From Symbiodinium natans (taxonomy: Eukaryota; Sar; Dinophyceae; Suessiales; Symbiodiniaceae), in assembly GCA_905221605.1 (NCBI GenBank), contig CAJNDS010000167.1, forward strand, positions 1 to 64,000: 64,000 nucleotides of DNA, written 5' to 3'. Under the pieces are notes generated by a model, which searched no databases, was not told the DNA's origin, and was given only the letters and a program-made list of their open reading frames with translations. This document shows, piece by piece, positions 24,420 to 34,391 of the stretch (its first letter is position 1; each line of letters starts with the position of its first letter). Made by a program: the position numbers and the translations under genes.

Positions 24420-24540
24420 CGACAGGGCTCTTCTCAGGTTGGGACACCTCCTCCACTGAGGAATCTGTCCTGGGCGTTGGGCTGAAGGGCTTCGAGGCTC
24501 AGCTTATGGGCTCAGGGGCCCTCATGAGCGTTACCCCAAA
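24420..24540. CDS. Exon-like segment of uncertain strand
   Basis: A 120-bp non-repeat island open on both strands: the plus strand reads FSGWDTSSTEESVLGVGLKG, the minus strand FSPTPRTDSSVEEVSQPEKS. Either could be coding. Confidence 0.2.
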
Positions 24541-25263
24541 CCCTAAACCCTAGCCCTAAACCCTAAACCCTAAACCCTAGCCCTAAACCCTAAACCCTAA
24601 ACCCCAAACCCTAAACCCTAAACCCCAAACCCTAAACCCTGTTTCGGGTCATCGCAGTCATCAGCCAAAGACACACGCTGATAACTGTGGCCAGTGTACT
24701 AGGTTGCCGATGAGGAACCTAGCTCAGTTTCCATAAGAGGGCATGTTCGCTACTCTTGCTGTATATCATTATATGTCTGTACATCTACAAAATTATATAT
24801 ACAGAGAGATACGTATGTAATTTTTAGCTGCCTTATTAAGAACCTCAATAAGCCAAAACAAGGCTAAGGATCTAAAGATACAGTAAAGAACCACAGAGCC
24901 AGAATGAGACAGTCCCCACCTTTTCAAGCCTCGCTGGCCAGTTGAGGGTCTCGGGTCAGGCAGTTGCCGATCCAGGAAGCATTCGGGTTTATAGGTTTAA
25001 CTTGGGTTTAGGGCTTAGGGTTTAGGGTTTAGGGTTTAGGAGGGTTTAGGGTTTAGGGTTTAGGGCTGAATATCTTGCTTCAAATTTGCAAGTCTAATTG
25101 CGAAGCCACCGTTTAAACAAATCACACCTAGGGACAGCCGAAGCTGCCACTTGGCGTTGCTTTGCCAACGGCGGATGCCAAAATTCAAAATGACATGGCA
25201 CTGAAGTTGCCCCGCAAAGGGGCTTGGCCTATAGTGGGAAAAATCTGCCTGTCCTAGGTGCTC

Positions 25264-28200
25264 TTAGGCGGTCTTCGCGATCGGCTTGATGACGGGGATG
25301 AGGCCACCAGCCACGGCCGCCATGATGGCCGCCGGGACCAGGGCTGCCTGTGCACCCCACTTCGGGTGGGTCTCCATCGCGGCCACGCCACCGAGGCCGA
25401 AGAAGAAGATGCCGGCTGCGAAGAGGAGGACCTTCAGCAAGGTGGGGGGCTCCGCGCCGTCCGCCTGCGCGCGGGTCCACAAGCCCAGGCCGACGCCGAC
25501 GTCGGTGAGGTAGCCGGTGAAGTGCGTGGTGCAGATGGGCAGGGAGCTGCACCTTCGCGTGATGCCGTTCTGGATGCCCTGCGCAAAGGCCCACCTGTAC
25601 TGAACTTGGAACCCTAGCAACACATTGTAGTTTAGCTGTTTCTTAGGAACTACAGTACCCAAACTACTAAAACATAAAAACACAAACAAAAACATTTAGA
25701 AACAAAAAGCTATTTCCAAGTATCCCTAAGCCACAGCAGGAGGCACTCAGAGGTGGCGTCGTTGGAGATGCCATCCTCGGCCTTGCAGTAGTGGATCATG
25801 CAGCCGAAGACGGTGGCAAAGGCGGCGGCCAGCAGGTTGGGCGAGTAGCGTCCCTGGTAGACGGCCTGGGGAGGGCAGTGGGGGAGAGGTACGGGTTTAG
25901 AGTTTAGGGGTTTAGGGGTTAGGGGTTTAGGGGTTAAACCCTAAACCCTAAACCCTAAACCCTAAACCCTAAACCCTAAACCCTGGAAGACAGGGGGGGA
26001 GGGGTCCACAAGTCACAATTCGCGCGAATGATGCCTGGAGATTTACCTACGCATGTAGGGTTTACGGGTTCACAAGTTTAGGGTTTCAGGAGACCGCTTG
26101 ACTTTAGGGGTTTAGGGGTTTAGAGTTTAGGGGTTTAGGGGTTTAGGGGTTTAGGGTTTCAGGAGACCGCATGCTTCTCTGCTTTTAAGCAGTTCTGTGC
26201 GGAGCTTTCTCCCGGCCTCCTGGTCGCACTTGGTGAAGCCGGCCACGAAGGAGCCGATGCAGAAGGTGAGCATCAAGTGGAAGAACTTGGCGCCGCCGTT
26301 GAGGATCAAGCCTGAAATCTTCGGGTGTCGTGGGGGGGGGTTAGGGTTTAGGGTTTGGGGTTTAGGGTTTAGGGTTTAGGGTTAGTTTCCTGGGCCCTCA
26401 TATACCCTTCAAACCCCCAAAGGCCGATGATTCAGAAATCATGAAAGAAGGTAGGGGGCCATATTGAGGGACCATGCAACTACCCGTAGACCCTTAGACC
26501 CCTAAACCCCAATCCTTCAACTCTAAACTAAACGGCTCTTTGCTGGACCCTGTCGGAACAACTTGCCTCAAACTCGGCCGAAGGCGTGCGGGGTTCCCAT
26601 CGGGAGGTCTCCCCCCACCCCTAGGGTTTAGGGTTTAGGGTTTAGGGTTTAGGGTTTAGGGTTTAGGGTTTAGGGCTTAGGGTTTAGGGCTTAGGGTTTG
26701 AGCCCCCCGAAGCTGGCAAGGACGACCGAAGATCCGAGCCAAGCCAGAAAACTTCTGAGGTGCAGGCACAGGGAGCTGCCTAAACCCCCAAAAAACCCCT
26801 AGAAACCCTTTAAGCAACAACAGAATGGTGGGGTGACTACCCAGATTGCCAAAGGATGAAGGAGTAAGAGTGTTTTTAGGGTTTAGGGTTTAGGGTTTAG
26901 GGTTTAATCAATCAATCTGTCATGCTCTGTGCCACATCTTCCATGCCTGCCCTTCTGCAGCAACATGCTGGCAAACACTGGGCTAGGGGCGTCCGGTGTG
27001 GCTGGTGTTGCCACTCTGGTGCGAGACCGTCATGCCCATGTCGATAATGGCCAATGCGTTCACGTAGCCGGACGTGAAGCAAAGGATGTTCTGGATCATC
27101 AGGAAGGTGTTGTAGTCGTGGCGCTTCCTTACTGTTGGTTTGTAGAATGGGGGAATGAGGAACCCTATATAATCCCTTAAAGGGTATAGTAATTAGTCTA
27201 GGGGGATATGGGCTACCTCATTCTCTCATTCCCTACTAACCAGGAAGCTAAACCCTAAACCCTAAACCTAAACCCTAAACCTTAAACCCTAAACCCTAAA
27301 CCCTAAGCCCTAAGCCCTAAGCCCTAAGCCCTAAACCCTAAACCCCAAACCCTAAGCCCAAAGCTAACCCTAAACCCCAAACCCTAAACCCAGCTTCTCA
27401 GCCGGGCCGGCCGCTGCTGGCAGTGCCTGCTCGGTGTAGGCAAACGCGCTGCAGGCGATCATCAGCAACACCGACATGAGCAGGGCGTGCTCGGCCACCA
27501 CCTGAAGGTTTAGGGTTTAGGGTTTAGGGTTTAGGGTTTAGGGTTTAGGGTTTAGGGTTTAGGGTTTAGGGTTTAGGGTTTAGGGTTTAGGGTTTAGGGT
27601 TCAGGGTTTGGGGTTTGGGGTTTGGGGTTTGGGATTTAGGGTTTAGGGTTTAGGGTTTAGGGTTTACAATCATAAGGGACCCTTAAGATGGACCCCGCAA
27701 TAGTCTAGGTGTCCCCTTACGGACTAAGGACCACAAAAAGTAAGGCACATAAGAAACCCTGATATAGACCGCAAGATAGTATGGGATCCCCTTGTACAAG
27801 GACCCCAAGTCAAATAGTATAGGTTACCCCTTAGACAATAGGGACCCCCAAGAGTAAGGTAATATAGGGGACTGAATAATTAGAATAGGGCTTTGAGGGT
27901 TATTTTCGTATAGTTACAAAGGGACCAGATGATAATGTTATTAGTAAGTATTCGACACCGTGTATGAGGACCCAGTAATCAGGCACCCCCTGTTATCCTA
28001 AAGGGATTTCTTATAGGAACCCCCAAAAGGAAAAAGAATCCCCTTGTATCAGGACCCCAATATTCAGGAAACACCCCCCCCCCCCGCCCCCAACCCTAAA
28101 CCCTAAACCCTAAACCCTAAACCCTAAACCCTAAACCCTAAAACCCTAAAACCCTAAAACCCTAAACCCTAAACCCTAAACCCTAAACCCCCGCCTTGGT

Positions 28201-28567
28201 GAGGCCGGAAGCCTGCGTGTCTTCCACGACCGGTGCTTTGCTGAAGGCTGTCCCGCTCTGGAAGCTCCAGAGCCTAGGCCCAAGGAGTAGGTTTGCGGTT
28301 TAGGGTTTGGGGTTTAGGGTTTAGGGTTTAGGGTTTAGGGTTTAGGGTTTAGGGTTTAGGGTTTAGGGTTTAGGGTTTAGGGCTAGGAATGAGAAGGGTG
28401 CCCTTCTTGGTTTTGAAGGGGCTTTACAAGGGAAGCCAAACACCCCACAAAAAGAAATTACAGTAAGGGCCTACTCTGCGTCCTCGGAGCGCGAGGGCGC
28501 CACCAAGCGCCAGCACCATGAGGCCGCGCGCGCGGCTGCTCCTGGCGCGAGTCGACAAGGCCGGCAT
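25264..28567 (-). CDS. DUF1275 (YoaK-type) family membrane protein, seven exons
   Basis: Exons on the minus strand: 28567-28475, 28257-28189, 27501-27390, 27131-26991, 26311-26217, 25865-25738, 25594-25264 (stop 25266-25264). Total 969 nt, exactly 323 codons with the stop, and all phases agree. Family signatures: SGYVNALAII and SHQSGNTSHTGR in exon 4, GIQNGITRR and TTHFTGYLTDVG in exon 7. Several hydrophobic helices are visible (exons 1, 3, 5 and 7). The N-terminal Arg/Ala-rich segment with a hydrophobic core suggests a signal or organelle-targeting peptide. The function of DUF1275 proteins is not established; they are predicted integral membrane proteins, mostly bacterial. The frame stays open upstream of the chosen ATG, so the start may lie further 5'. 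The donors after exons 2 and 3 are the first GT of a GTTTAGGG array; those after exons 4-6 are GC. Confidence 0.85.
26385..26495. repeat. Dispersed inverted-repeat family GGTAAGGGACCA, copy 4
   Basis: The right end GAAGGTAGGGGGCCATATTG then AGGGACCATGCAACTACCC matches copy 3. The left end has GGGCCCTCATATACCCTTC. It lies in intron 4 of the DUF1275 gene. Confidence 0.45.
27136..27242. repeat. Inverted-repeat element, introner-like, copy 2
   Basis: Same ends as the copy at 4415-4546 (TGGTTTGTAG...CTACTAACCA), and it also shares an inner stretch around CCCTTTAAGGGATTATA in inverted orientation. It lies in intron 3 of the DUF1275 gene; its left end is only four bases from the acceptor of exon 4 (27131). 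Confidence 0.6.
27508..27667 (+). repeat. Telomere-type array (TTTAGGG)n in intron 2 of the DUF1275 gene
   Basis: About 22 units including TTTGGGG variants. It lies upstream of exon 3, adjacent to its acceptor. Confidence 0.9.
27760..28080. repeat. Dispersed repeat with GGATCCCCTTGTA / GGACCCCAA motifs
   Basis: Several degenerate units of the form GGATTCCCTTGTA..AGGACCCCAA..AGG..ACCCCC. Related single copies occur at about 139-215 and 21885-21955. Intronic in the DUF1275 gene. Confidence 0.4.
28095..28188 (-). repeat. Telomere-type array (CCCTAAA)n abutting exon 2 of the DUF1275 gene
   Basis: On the minus strand the array reads GTTTAGGG and its first GT is the donor after exon 2 (exon end 28189). 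Confidence 0.9.
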
Positions 28568-28599
28568 GGCGATGGTAAGCTCGGCACGGCAAATGTCTG

Positions 28600-30390
28600 G
28601 GCGGGCCTTGGGTTCTCGGAGCCAAATGCTGCAAAAAACTAGGCACTCCTGAACACTAGATGAAGCAGGGCTTGTGTTGCTGTTACTGGTGAGTGTATAT
28701 AAGATTCTGTGTTAAAATTGGTGAGTGTGTATATTGGGTGTCCTTCTGGGGATACAAGAAATATAAACCCTACCAGTACATCATATAGCTGCAGGGTCCA
28801 GTCAAATTGAGGAGGCAGTGCAGCTGTAGAGATGCATGGAGATGCGACCGCAGCATCTTCGCTCTTCTCACTCAGCGCCGCTTAGAAAAAGCCCATACGC
28901 ACGGTCTCTGCGGATTGCATGCTTGAAGCGCTTCGAACCACTCCACCACCCATCATCCGTTCTTCCACCTAGCAGCTAGAAGCTCCAATCCAACATTTTT
29001 TTGGGGCACCTAGAGTAGTACAGCCCCCTACAGACTTAGCATGCCCAAATGGGGCCATCACCTGGATCAACCCATGTGTTTCTGAGAGAGGCGCGACTTG
29101 AAAGTGCCATTTGCCAGCTTCCGCATCCCGCGGAGTCCTCGATGAACGCGCGAAGTTCCGACAACATTTGTAACTTGCGGGTTTTAGCCCTATACAAAAC
29201 TCAAATATCTAAGTTCCCTAAACCCTAAATCCCATTCCCTAAGCCCTCAACCCTATATATAAGCGCCAAACCCTAAACCCTATATTCCATAAGCCCGACG
29301 TATCTATCAATGGACACAAAGCCCTAAACTCAAACTGCCATTCCTCAAACCCGACTAATAGACCCTAGAACCCGAGCCTGAACTGGAAGAAACTAAGCCC
29401 GAGTCCTTGTCCCCAAGCCCGAACTCTGCACTCGACGCGGCGTCGCTTTGAGGTCTCCAAAGTTAGGGGTTTAAGGTTTAGGGTGTAGGGTCTATTGTTG
29501 CACCTGTTTTTGTGGAAGACCCTGCACTTAAGTTGTTCGCAGCGCATATGTTTCCGGATTTTTAAGACAAAGACGTATGGGAGCTTAGGACACGGGCCGA
29601 AGATCGCGTTCTTTTGTTTCAAGCTGCAGTCTTCAGGCCCTACCCCTAAGCCCTAAACCCTCAATTCCAAACCCTAAATCAATCAATTAACCCAAAACCC
29701 TAAACGCTAAACCCTATACCTGCATTACGGGGCCTTGAGCCCAAGATTCTTTGCAAGAGGCCTCAGGCTCAGGACCCAGCACCAAACAGCTATTCGCTTC
29801 GTGGCAACATCTTGTTGAATCAGAGTGCGTTGAGGCAGAACCCAAAATCTCTAAAACAACACACTACGAGTATGTTTTGAACAGACGGTGATTTTGCTAC
29901 GGGCACCGAGCCCATAAATTACCTATGAACCCCAAACAAACCCTAAACCCTTGTAGACCCTAAACCCTAAACTGCCCTAAACCCTAAGCCTCTCGAAGCT
30001 CCCGCAGATCCCCCATCACGGGCCTCAACGTTGGAGAAAAAGGCACCAGCCAGGTGGGAAGCATCGCCGTGCGTGCCTTGCTAGTGAGCTGAGCATGGTC
30101 CAGATGCTGGCTCGTGCTGACAACGGAGACGCGTCGGATCAAGCCATGCGAAGAGTCGAGTCACACAGAGCTGCGCAGAGAGTTTCTTTTGACTCCAGTC
30201 CGTGGCACTTATGCTGAGGGCAGATCTCGAGTTCCTGGCCGGTTCGCCAAGTGTCTCGTTGCAGCCGATCATGGCTTAAGTGATGCTGGGCATGTCAAAG
30301 GAGTAGTAACTAAACTTTCAAGGGTTCGGGTGAGGAGCGTGCGTGCGCTTTGGCATGAGGCCTCCTTCCACCGCACAGCGGAAAATCAAT
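28600..30390. other. Non-array stretch without a recognised gene
   Basis: Between the DUF1275 gene and the ankyrin-TRP gene the density of TTTAGGG units falls. Short open frames on both strands (for example 30114-30392 plus, 29365-29622 minus) show no recognisable motif. The left part includes the region upstream of the DUF1275 start, where the frame stays open for some 20 codons. Confidence 0.4.
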
Positions 30391-30393
30391 AAA

Positions 30394-31839
30394 TCAATGA
30401 GACTCAAGGCATTCACCGGCTGCTGGGCTGGTGGAGCGCCCTGCTTCGACCATGAGCTTCTCGATCTTGCGGTGCAGCTCGTTGATGCTGTCCTTCATAT
30501 TCTGCTCCATGGTGCTCATGCGTTCCTTTACACTCTGCTCCATGGTGCTCATGCGTTCCTTCAGGTCACTTCGCATGCCGCGGACATTATCGGCATTCGG
30601 TTGCTTGCGGACGAGGCAATAAATGTGGCATCGAGATGCCCAGATACCATCCCCAAAGTCGCCAAACAAGGCCGTGCGCATGGTGTGCTGCAAGCCCTGA
30701 ACACGAACTCCGAAAGGGAGTAAGGCAAAGGCGAAAATGGCAAAGAGCACCGCTCCCGCCAGAGAGAGGCCGAACAGGAATGGGCAGCAAAGAAGCACGG
30801 CAGCTTGGAAGCACCTGCTGCGCCAGCGTCCCACAGACTGGTGCCGCGAAGAACCTAGTAGCCTCAACACGTGCGATGGGAATGTGGGGTCAATGCCAAA
30901 GGCAAGCATCAGAGGCAGAATGGAGAAAAACAGGCAATGAAGGGCTCGGGGAGCCTCTGTGGATAAGGACTCTGTGGATTCCTGGTACTGTTGTGGCCGA
31001 TATGCGCAGGTGAGCCAGGCCCAAGGGCGGCAGCCGTGCTCGAGGAGCATCCGAGCCCGGGCCTGCACGAAGAGCACTTGGGCCCGCTCGTGATGCACTT
31101 CATAATTTTGTCCTAGGATGCCAATGAGGAGGTTCATCAGCAAAATCGTGATCCCAATGCCGACCATGAAGAAGGAGAGGTGGACGTAGACGTATTGTCG
31201 CTGGCCCAACTCTTCAGGACTCGGGTCCTGGGGTTCCCATTCCCCCGTGAGGCCATTGCGCTGGTACGTTGGGTCTTGGCCTTGGAACTCGAAGATATCG
31301 AAGTCGCCGAAGAGGCCGAGGCGGGCCGTGTGTAGAAAGGCAGAATAGACCGGCAGCGGGTCTTCTCCCCTGGGACCGAGGATGAAGTAAGCATGGGTCG
31401 CAGCTGCAAGGCACATGCCAGTAACAAAGAAGAACGCACCGGTGTCTCGCACTGCGGAAATGATCGGCAGCATGTGCAGGCCGACCCACTTCTCGCCACG
31501 GAAGCTATACAGGCATCGCAGCCACGACATGACCGCAAACCACGGCAGGAAGACCTGGTCGAGCCCTTCCTGTTGTTGCATCTGCTTCGTGATGGCGGCA
31601 AAGCCCACCAACAGGAAGGCAGCATCACCAAGCGTCTCCATTCCGAAAGAGCCAGAAGAGCCAGAGCAGCAGGCCACCTGCCATAGCCGGCAAGCCACCT
31701 GCCACAGCCATTCCACGGCTTCCTTCGTCAACGAGATGCCCAGAAACCAGAGCGGCAGCTGGATCTGCGAGTCGCCGAAGCACGTGACCCATACAAGACA
31801 GACCAGACACGCCACGTTCTGCGCGATGTCTGGAGCCAC
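30394..31839 (-). CDS. TRP-like cation channel domain (downstream half of an ankyrin-TRP gene)
   Basis: 481-codon frame with no real ATG start; it is entered by a frame change from the ankyrin half, which overlaps it at 31728-31839. It has several hydrophobic helices, a pore-like loop with GLFGDF (175-180) and a last helix LLMNLLIGILGQNYE (232-247), which matches the end of S6 in TRP channels (NLLIA-type). Two more hydrophobic helices follow, then a C-terminal coiled coil with a tandem repeat of ERMSTMEQ. Such channels gate cations across a membrane. A small internal duplication (WQVACRLWQVAC) lies near residue 50. No introns are seen, unlike the neighbouring genes. Confidence 0.7.
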   Translation of the reverse strand: MAPDIAQNVACLVCLVWVTCFGDSQIQLPLWFLGISLTKEAVEWLWQVACRLWQVACCSGSSGSFGMETLGDAAFLLVGFAAITKQMQQQEGLDQVFLPWFAVMSWLRCLYSFRGEKWVGLHMLPIISAVRDTGAFFFVTGMCLAAATHAYFILGPRGEDPLPVYSAFLHTARLGLFGDFDIFEFQGQDPTYQRNGLTGEWEPQDPSPEELGQRQYVYVHLSFFMVGIGITILLMNLLIGILGQNYEVHHERAQVLFVQARARMLLEHGCRPWAWLTCAYRPQQYQESTESLSTEAPRALHCLFFSILPLMLAFGIDPTFPSHVLRLLGSSRHQSVGRWRSRCFQAAVLLCCPFLFGLSLAGAVLFAIFAFALLPFGVRVQGLQHTMRTALFGDFGDGIWASRCHIYCLVRKQPNADNVRGMRSDLKERMSTMEQSVKERMSTMEQNMKDSINELHRKIEKLMVEAGRSTSPAAGECLESH

Positions 31840-32720
31840 GCCGCCTGCAGGATGACTTCGACTGTGTCCGTGCCCAGCGTCTGGTCGTTTGCAGTTTGGG
31901 CTATGGCTCTCAGCACCTGTGCCTCGCGTGTCAGTGTGGCAGGGAACTGGTCAAGGACCATCAGTGATGTCTCGACCTCTGGGGCATTGAAGAAGTATTG
32001 GTCAGTGCCAATCTTGCCAAATCCTTCAGAAAGTTTTTTGTGTCGGCAGGGCCCCTCCTCCCTTGGGTACAGAAAGGTGCAGACACGGTCTCGGACTCGC
32101 TGCTGCCATTCACAGGGCACCTCCCGCAGCATGGCCTCCACCAGCTCGGTGTAGGAGCTGCCCTCGGCAAGCAATAAGAAAGCAAGACTTTCTGCCTGGG
32201 CCTCCATCGGTAAATTCAACGTAAAGACCATCTTCAAGAAAGCCGTGGCCTGCGCGTGGCCGGCACGTTGTGCTTCTTGCAGGGGTGTGCTGGCGATAGC
32301 TTCGCTTCTGGCAAGGACATCGGCTTCGTGATCGATAAGGAGCTTGGCCACTGCTACTGACTTTTCATAGGGGTACTTCTCAGCCCAGGGAAGACAGTGC
32401 AGGGGCGTTAGGCTTAAAAATCCCCTGGCCCTGGCGTGCACGTCGGCTTTGTAGTCGATGAGGAGCTTTGCCATCTCCTCGTTGCCATGCCTTGCTGCCA
32501 CATGCAGTGGCGTCATATCTCTTCCGTCACAACATTTGGCGTTCACATCGGCCCGCTGCTCCAGGACGTGCCGGACGGTCTCGAGGTTTTGCTTTTGCGC
32601 ACCCTCGTCCAGCGCCGCCTCCAACTTTTCGAACTTTTCGGTGTCGGCCTCCTTTTCGGTGCCGTGGGCATCCTGCAGCACCACGTCGACACCAACCATG
32701 CGGGGCTCCTCGGACTCCAT
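31728..32720 (-). CDS. Ankyrin-repeat domain (upstream half of an ankyrin-TRP gene)
   Basis: 330-codon frame. The ATG at 32720 is preceded in frame by a TAG two codons upstream, which supports this start. Ankyrin repeats are visible at about 44-66, 69-98 (PLHVAARHGN, LLIDYKADV), 104-138 (LLIDHEADV) and 144-165. After about residue 295 the frame turns into non-family sequence and stops, while the +1-shifted frame takes over with channel helices. So either one base is missing or extra near 31800-31860, or a tiny intron is removed there, or the gene is decayed. Cytoplasmic ankyrins in front of the channel are the usual TRP layout. Confidence 0.7.
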   Translation of the reverse strand: MESEEPRMVGVDVVLQDAHGTEKEADTEKFEKLEAALDEGAQKQNLETVRHVLEQRADVNAKCCDGRDMTPLHVAARHGNEEMAKLLIDYKADVHARARGFLSLTPLHCLPWAEKYPYEKSVAVAKLLIDHEADVLARSEAIASTPLQEAQRAGHAQATAFLKMVFTLNLPMEAQAESLAFLLLAEGSSYTELVEAMLREVPCEWQQRVRDRVCTFLYPREEGPCRHKKLSEGFGKIGTDQYFFNAPEVETSLMVLDQFPATLTREAQVLRAIAQTANDQTLGTDTVEVILQAAWLQTSRRTWRVWSVLYGSRASATRRSSCRSGFWASR

Positions 32721-34391
32721 AAGCTACGACCTCTGGGCCAGTCAGTGGCCCCCTATATGCTGGGCAGCACCTTGAGCCTCGCCCTCAGGACAGCCATGAT
32801 TCAACATGAAGTTGAAACCCGAAACCTAAACCCCTAAACCCCTAAACCCCTAAACCCCTAAACCCCTAAACCCCTAAACCCCTAAACCCCTAAACCCAAA
32901 CCCCCCAACCGCCCAAACCCTAGACCCCACAGCGCACTCTGAAGAGACATTCCGAGAGCAGAGCCGTGGCCCCGGCCTTCTTCCGGCCGCCGAGGTGCAA
33001 GGTAAGGAACGCCAGGCGCCCTCAGCAGGGATGTTCTCGGCTTTCTGGGGCTGTTCTGGGGATGCTGGCTCGGATTTGGGGAGCTGTTGCGGGTGTAGGC
33101 TGAGGGCTTATTAAGATCTTCTGAAGTATTTCGAATTGGGTGGGGGAACTAAAACCCGAAATCTCCAAAGCCTAAACCACATGGCCCCCAAAAACCTACA
33201 CGCCGGCGCCAAGCCTCTAAACTCTCAGGGGAGCCCATCCAAAAAATCCACAGAAACGCCCGAACAAGTCCGACCTTCCGAGGCCCCAAGCTTCACGGCG
33301 GATCGCCATCATCGCGCCCGTGACCAGGCCATGGCGATGGCATGACTTCAAGGGTTAGGCCCCTGAAACCTAAAACCTAAACCCTAAACCCTAAACCCCA
33401 GTAGCTTCAGAAAAAAAAGCACCCTTTGTTGGGGGCACTACTGGGCGGGTCAGGGTTTAGGGTTTGGGGTGAAAAGGTGCATGCGCCGCTATGCGCGGGG
33501 GGGCGAGGCTTTCCAGTTTGCGAGCTTAAGGTTTCTAGGGCTCATAGGGCGCTTCTGGGCTTTTTGGGGTATAGGCTCATAGGGTGGGGGGGTTTAGGGT
33601 TCTAGGGTGAGGTTTAGGGTTATCGAGTTTTGGGGTTTAGAGTCCATGCTGGTCCACCCTTGAGCCAACAGATTCTGCCACACTCAGGCCAGATACCCCT
33701 GGCTTCCTGGCAAGGCTCGTTTGCGGGTTTCTGGCTCACGAAAACCCCCAAGCAGGGACGAAAAACACACCTACAGGCCCCAAGAACCTCAACCCCAACT
33801 CGTTGCAGCCTAAACTGCCTAAACCTAAACCCTGACCCACAGAAGGAGAGCCTGCAAGGCAGCCTCCAACATGGTGCGCAGCTCCTGCGAAGGTTGGCTG
33901 ACAAGCTTATAGGCTTCGTGGCTCGGGGAGTTGAGCTCAGCTCGTATTCACAGTCGAGCTGTTTGAGCTTAGGTTTAGGGTTTCATGCGGGTTTGGGGCC
34001 TAGTGTGTGGGTTCTGGAAGGGCTTTCGACCAACAACTGCGACACGGGTAGGTGCCCAGCCCTTTTTCGAAGCTCTATACTCCGACCGCAGCCACCATGC
34101 CCAAAATCCTAAACCCTAAACCCTAAACCCTAAACCCTAAACCCTAAACCCTAAACCCTAAACCCCTTCGGAAAGAGCAACATCCACATAGGCAGAAGCC
34201 GAAGCCCTGAAGACCAAGCAAGCCTTGACCTTAAAAGCCAGACCCCAACGGCTTCACATGAAAGGGAATCTAGCTAAACCAGAAACGCTAAACCCTAAAA
34301 GCATAACAGACCTAAAGCACTGAATGCAGAGGTTTCAGGGCACTACTAGGCATTAGAGGTGTAGGGAACCCCAAAACTTTGCAGCGTCTCC

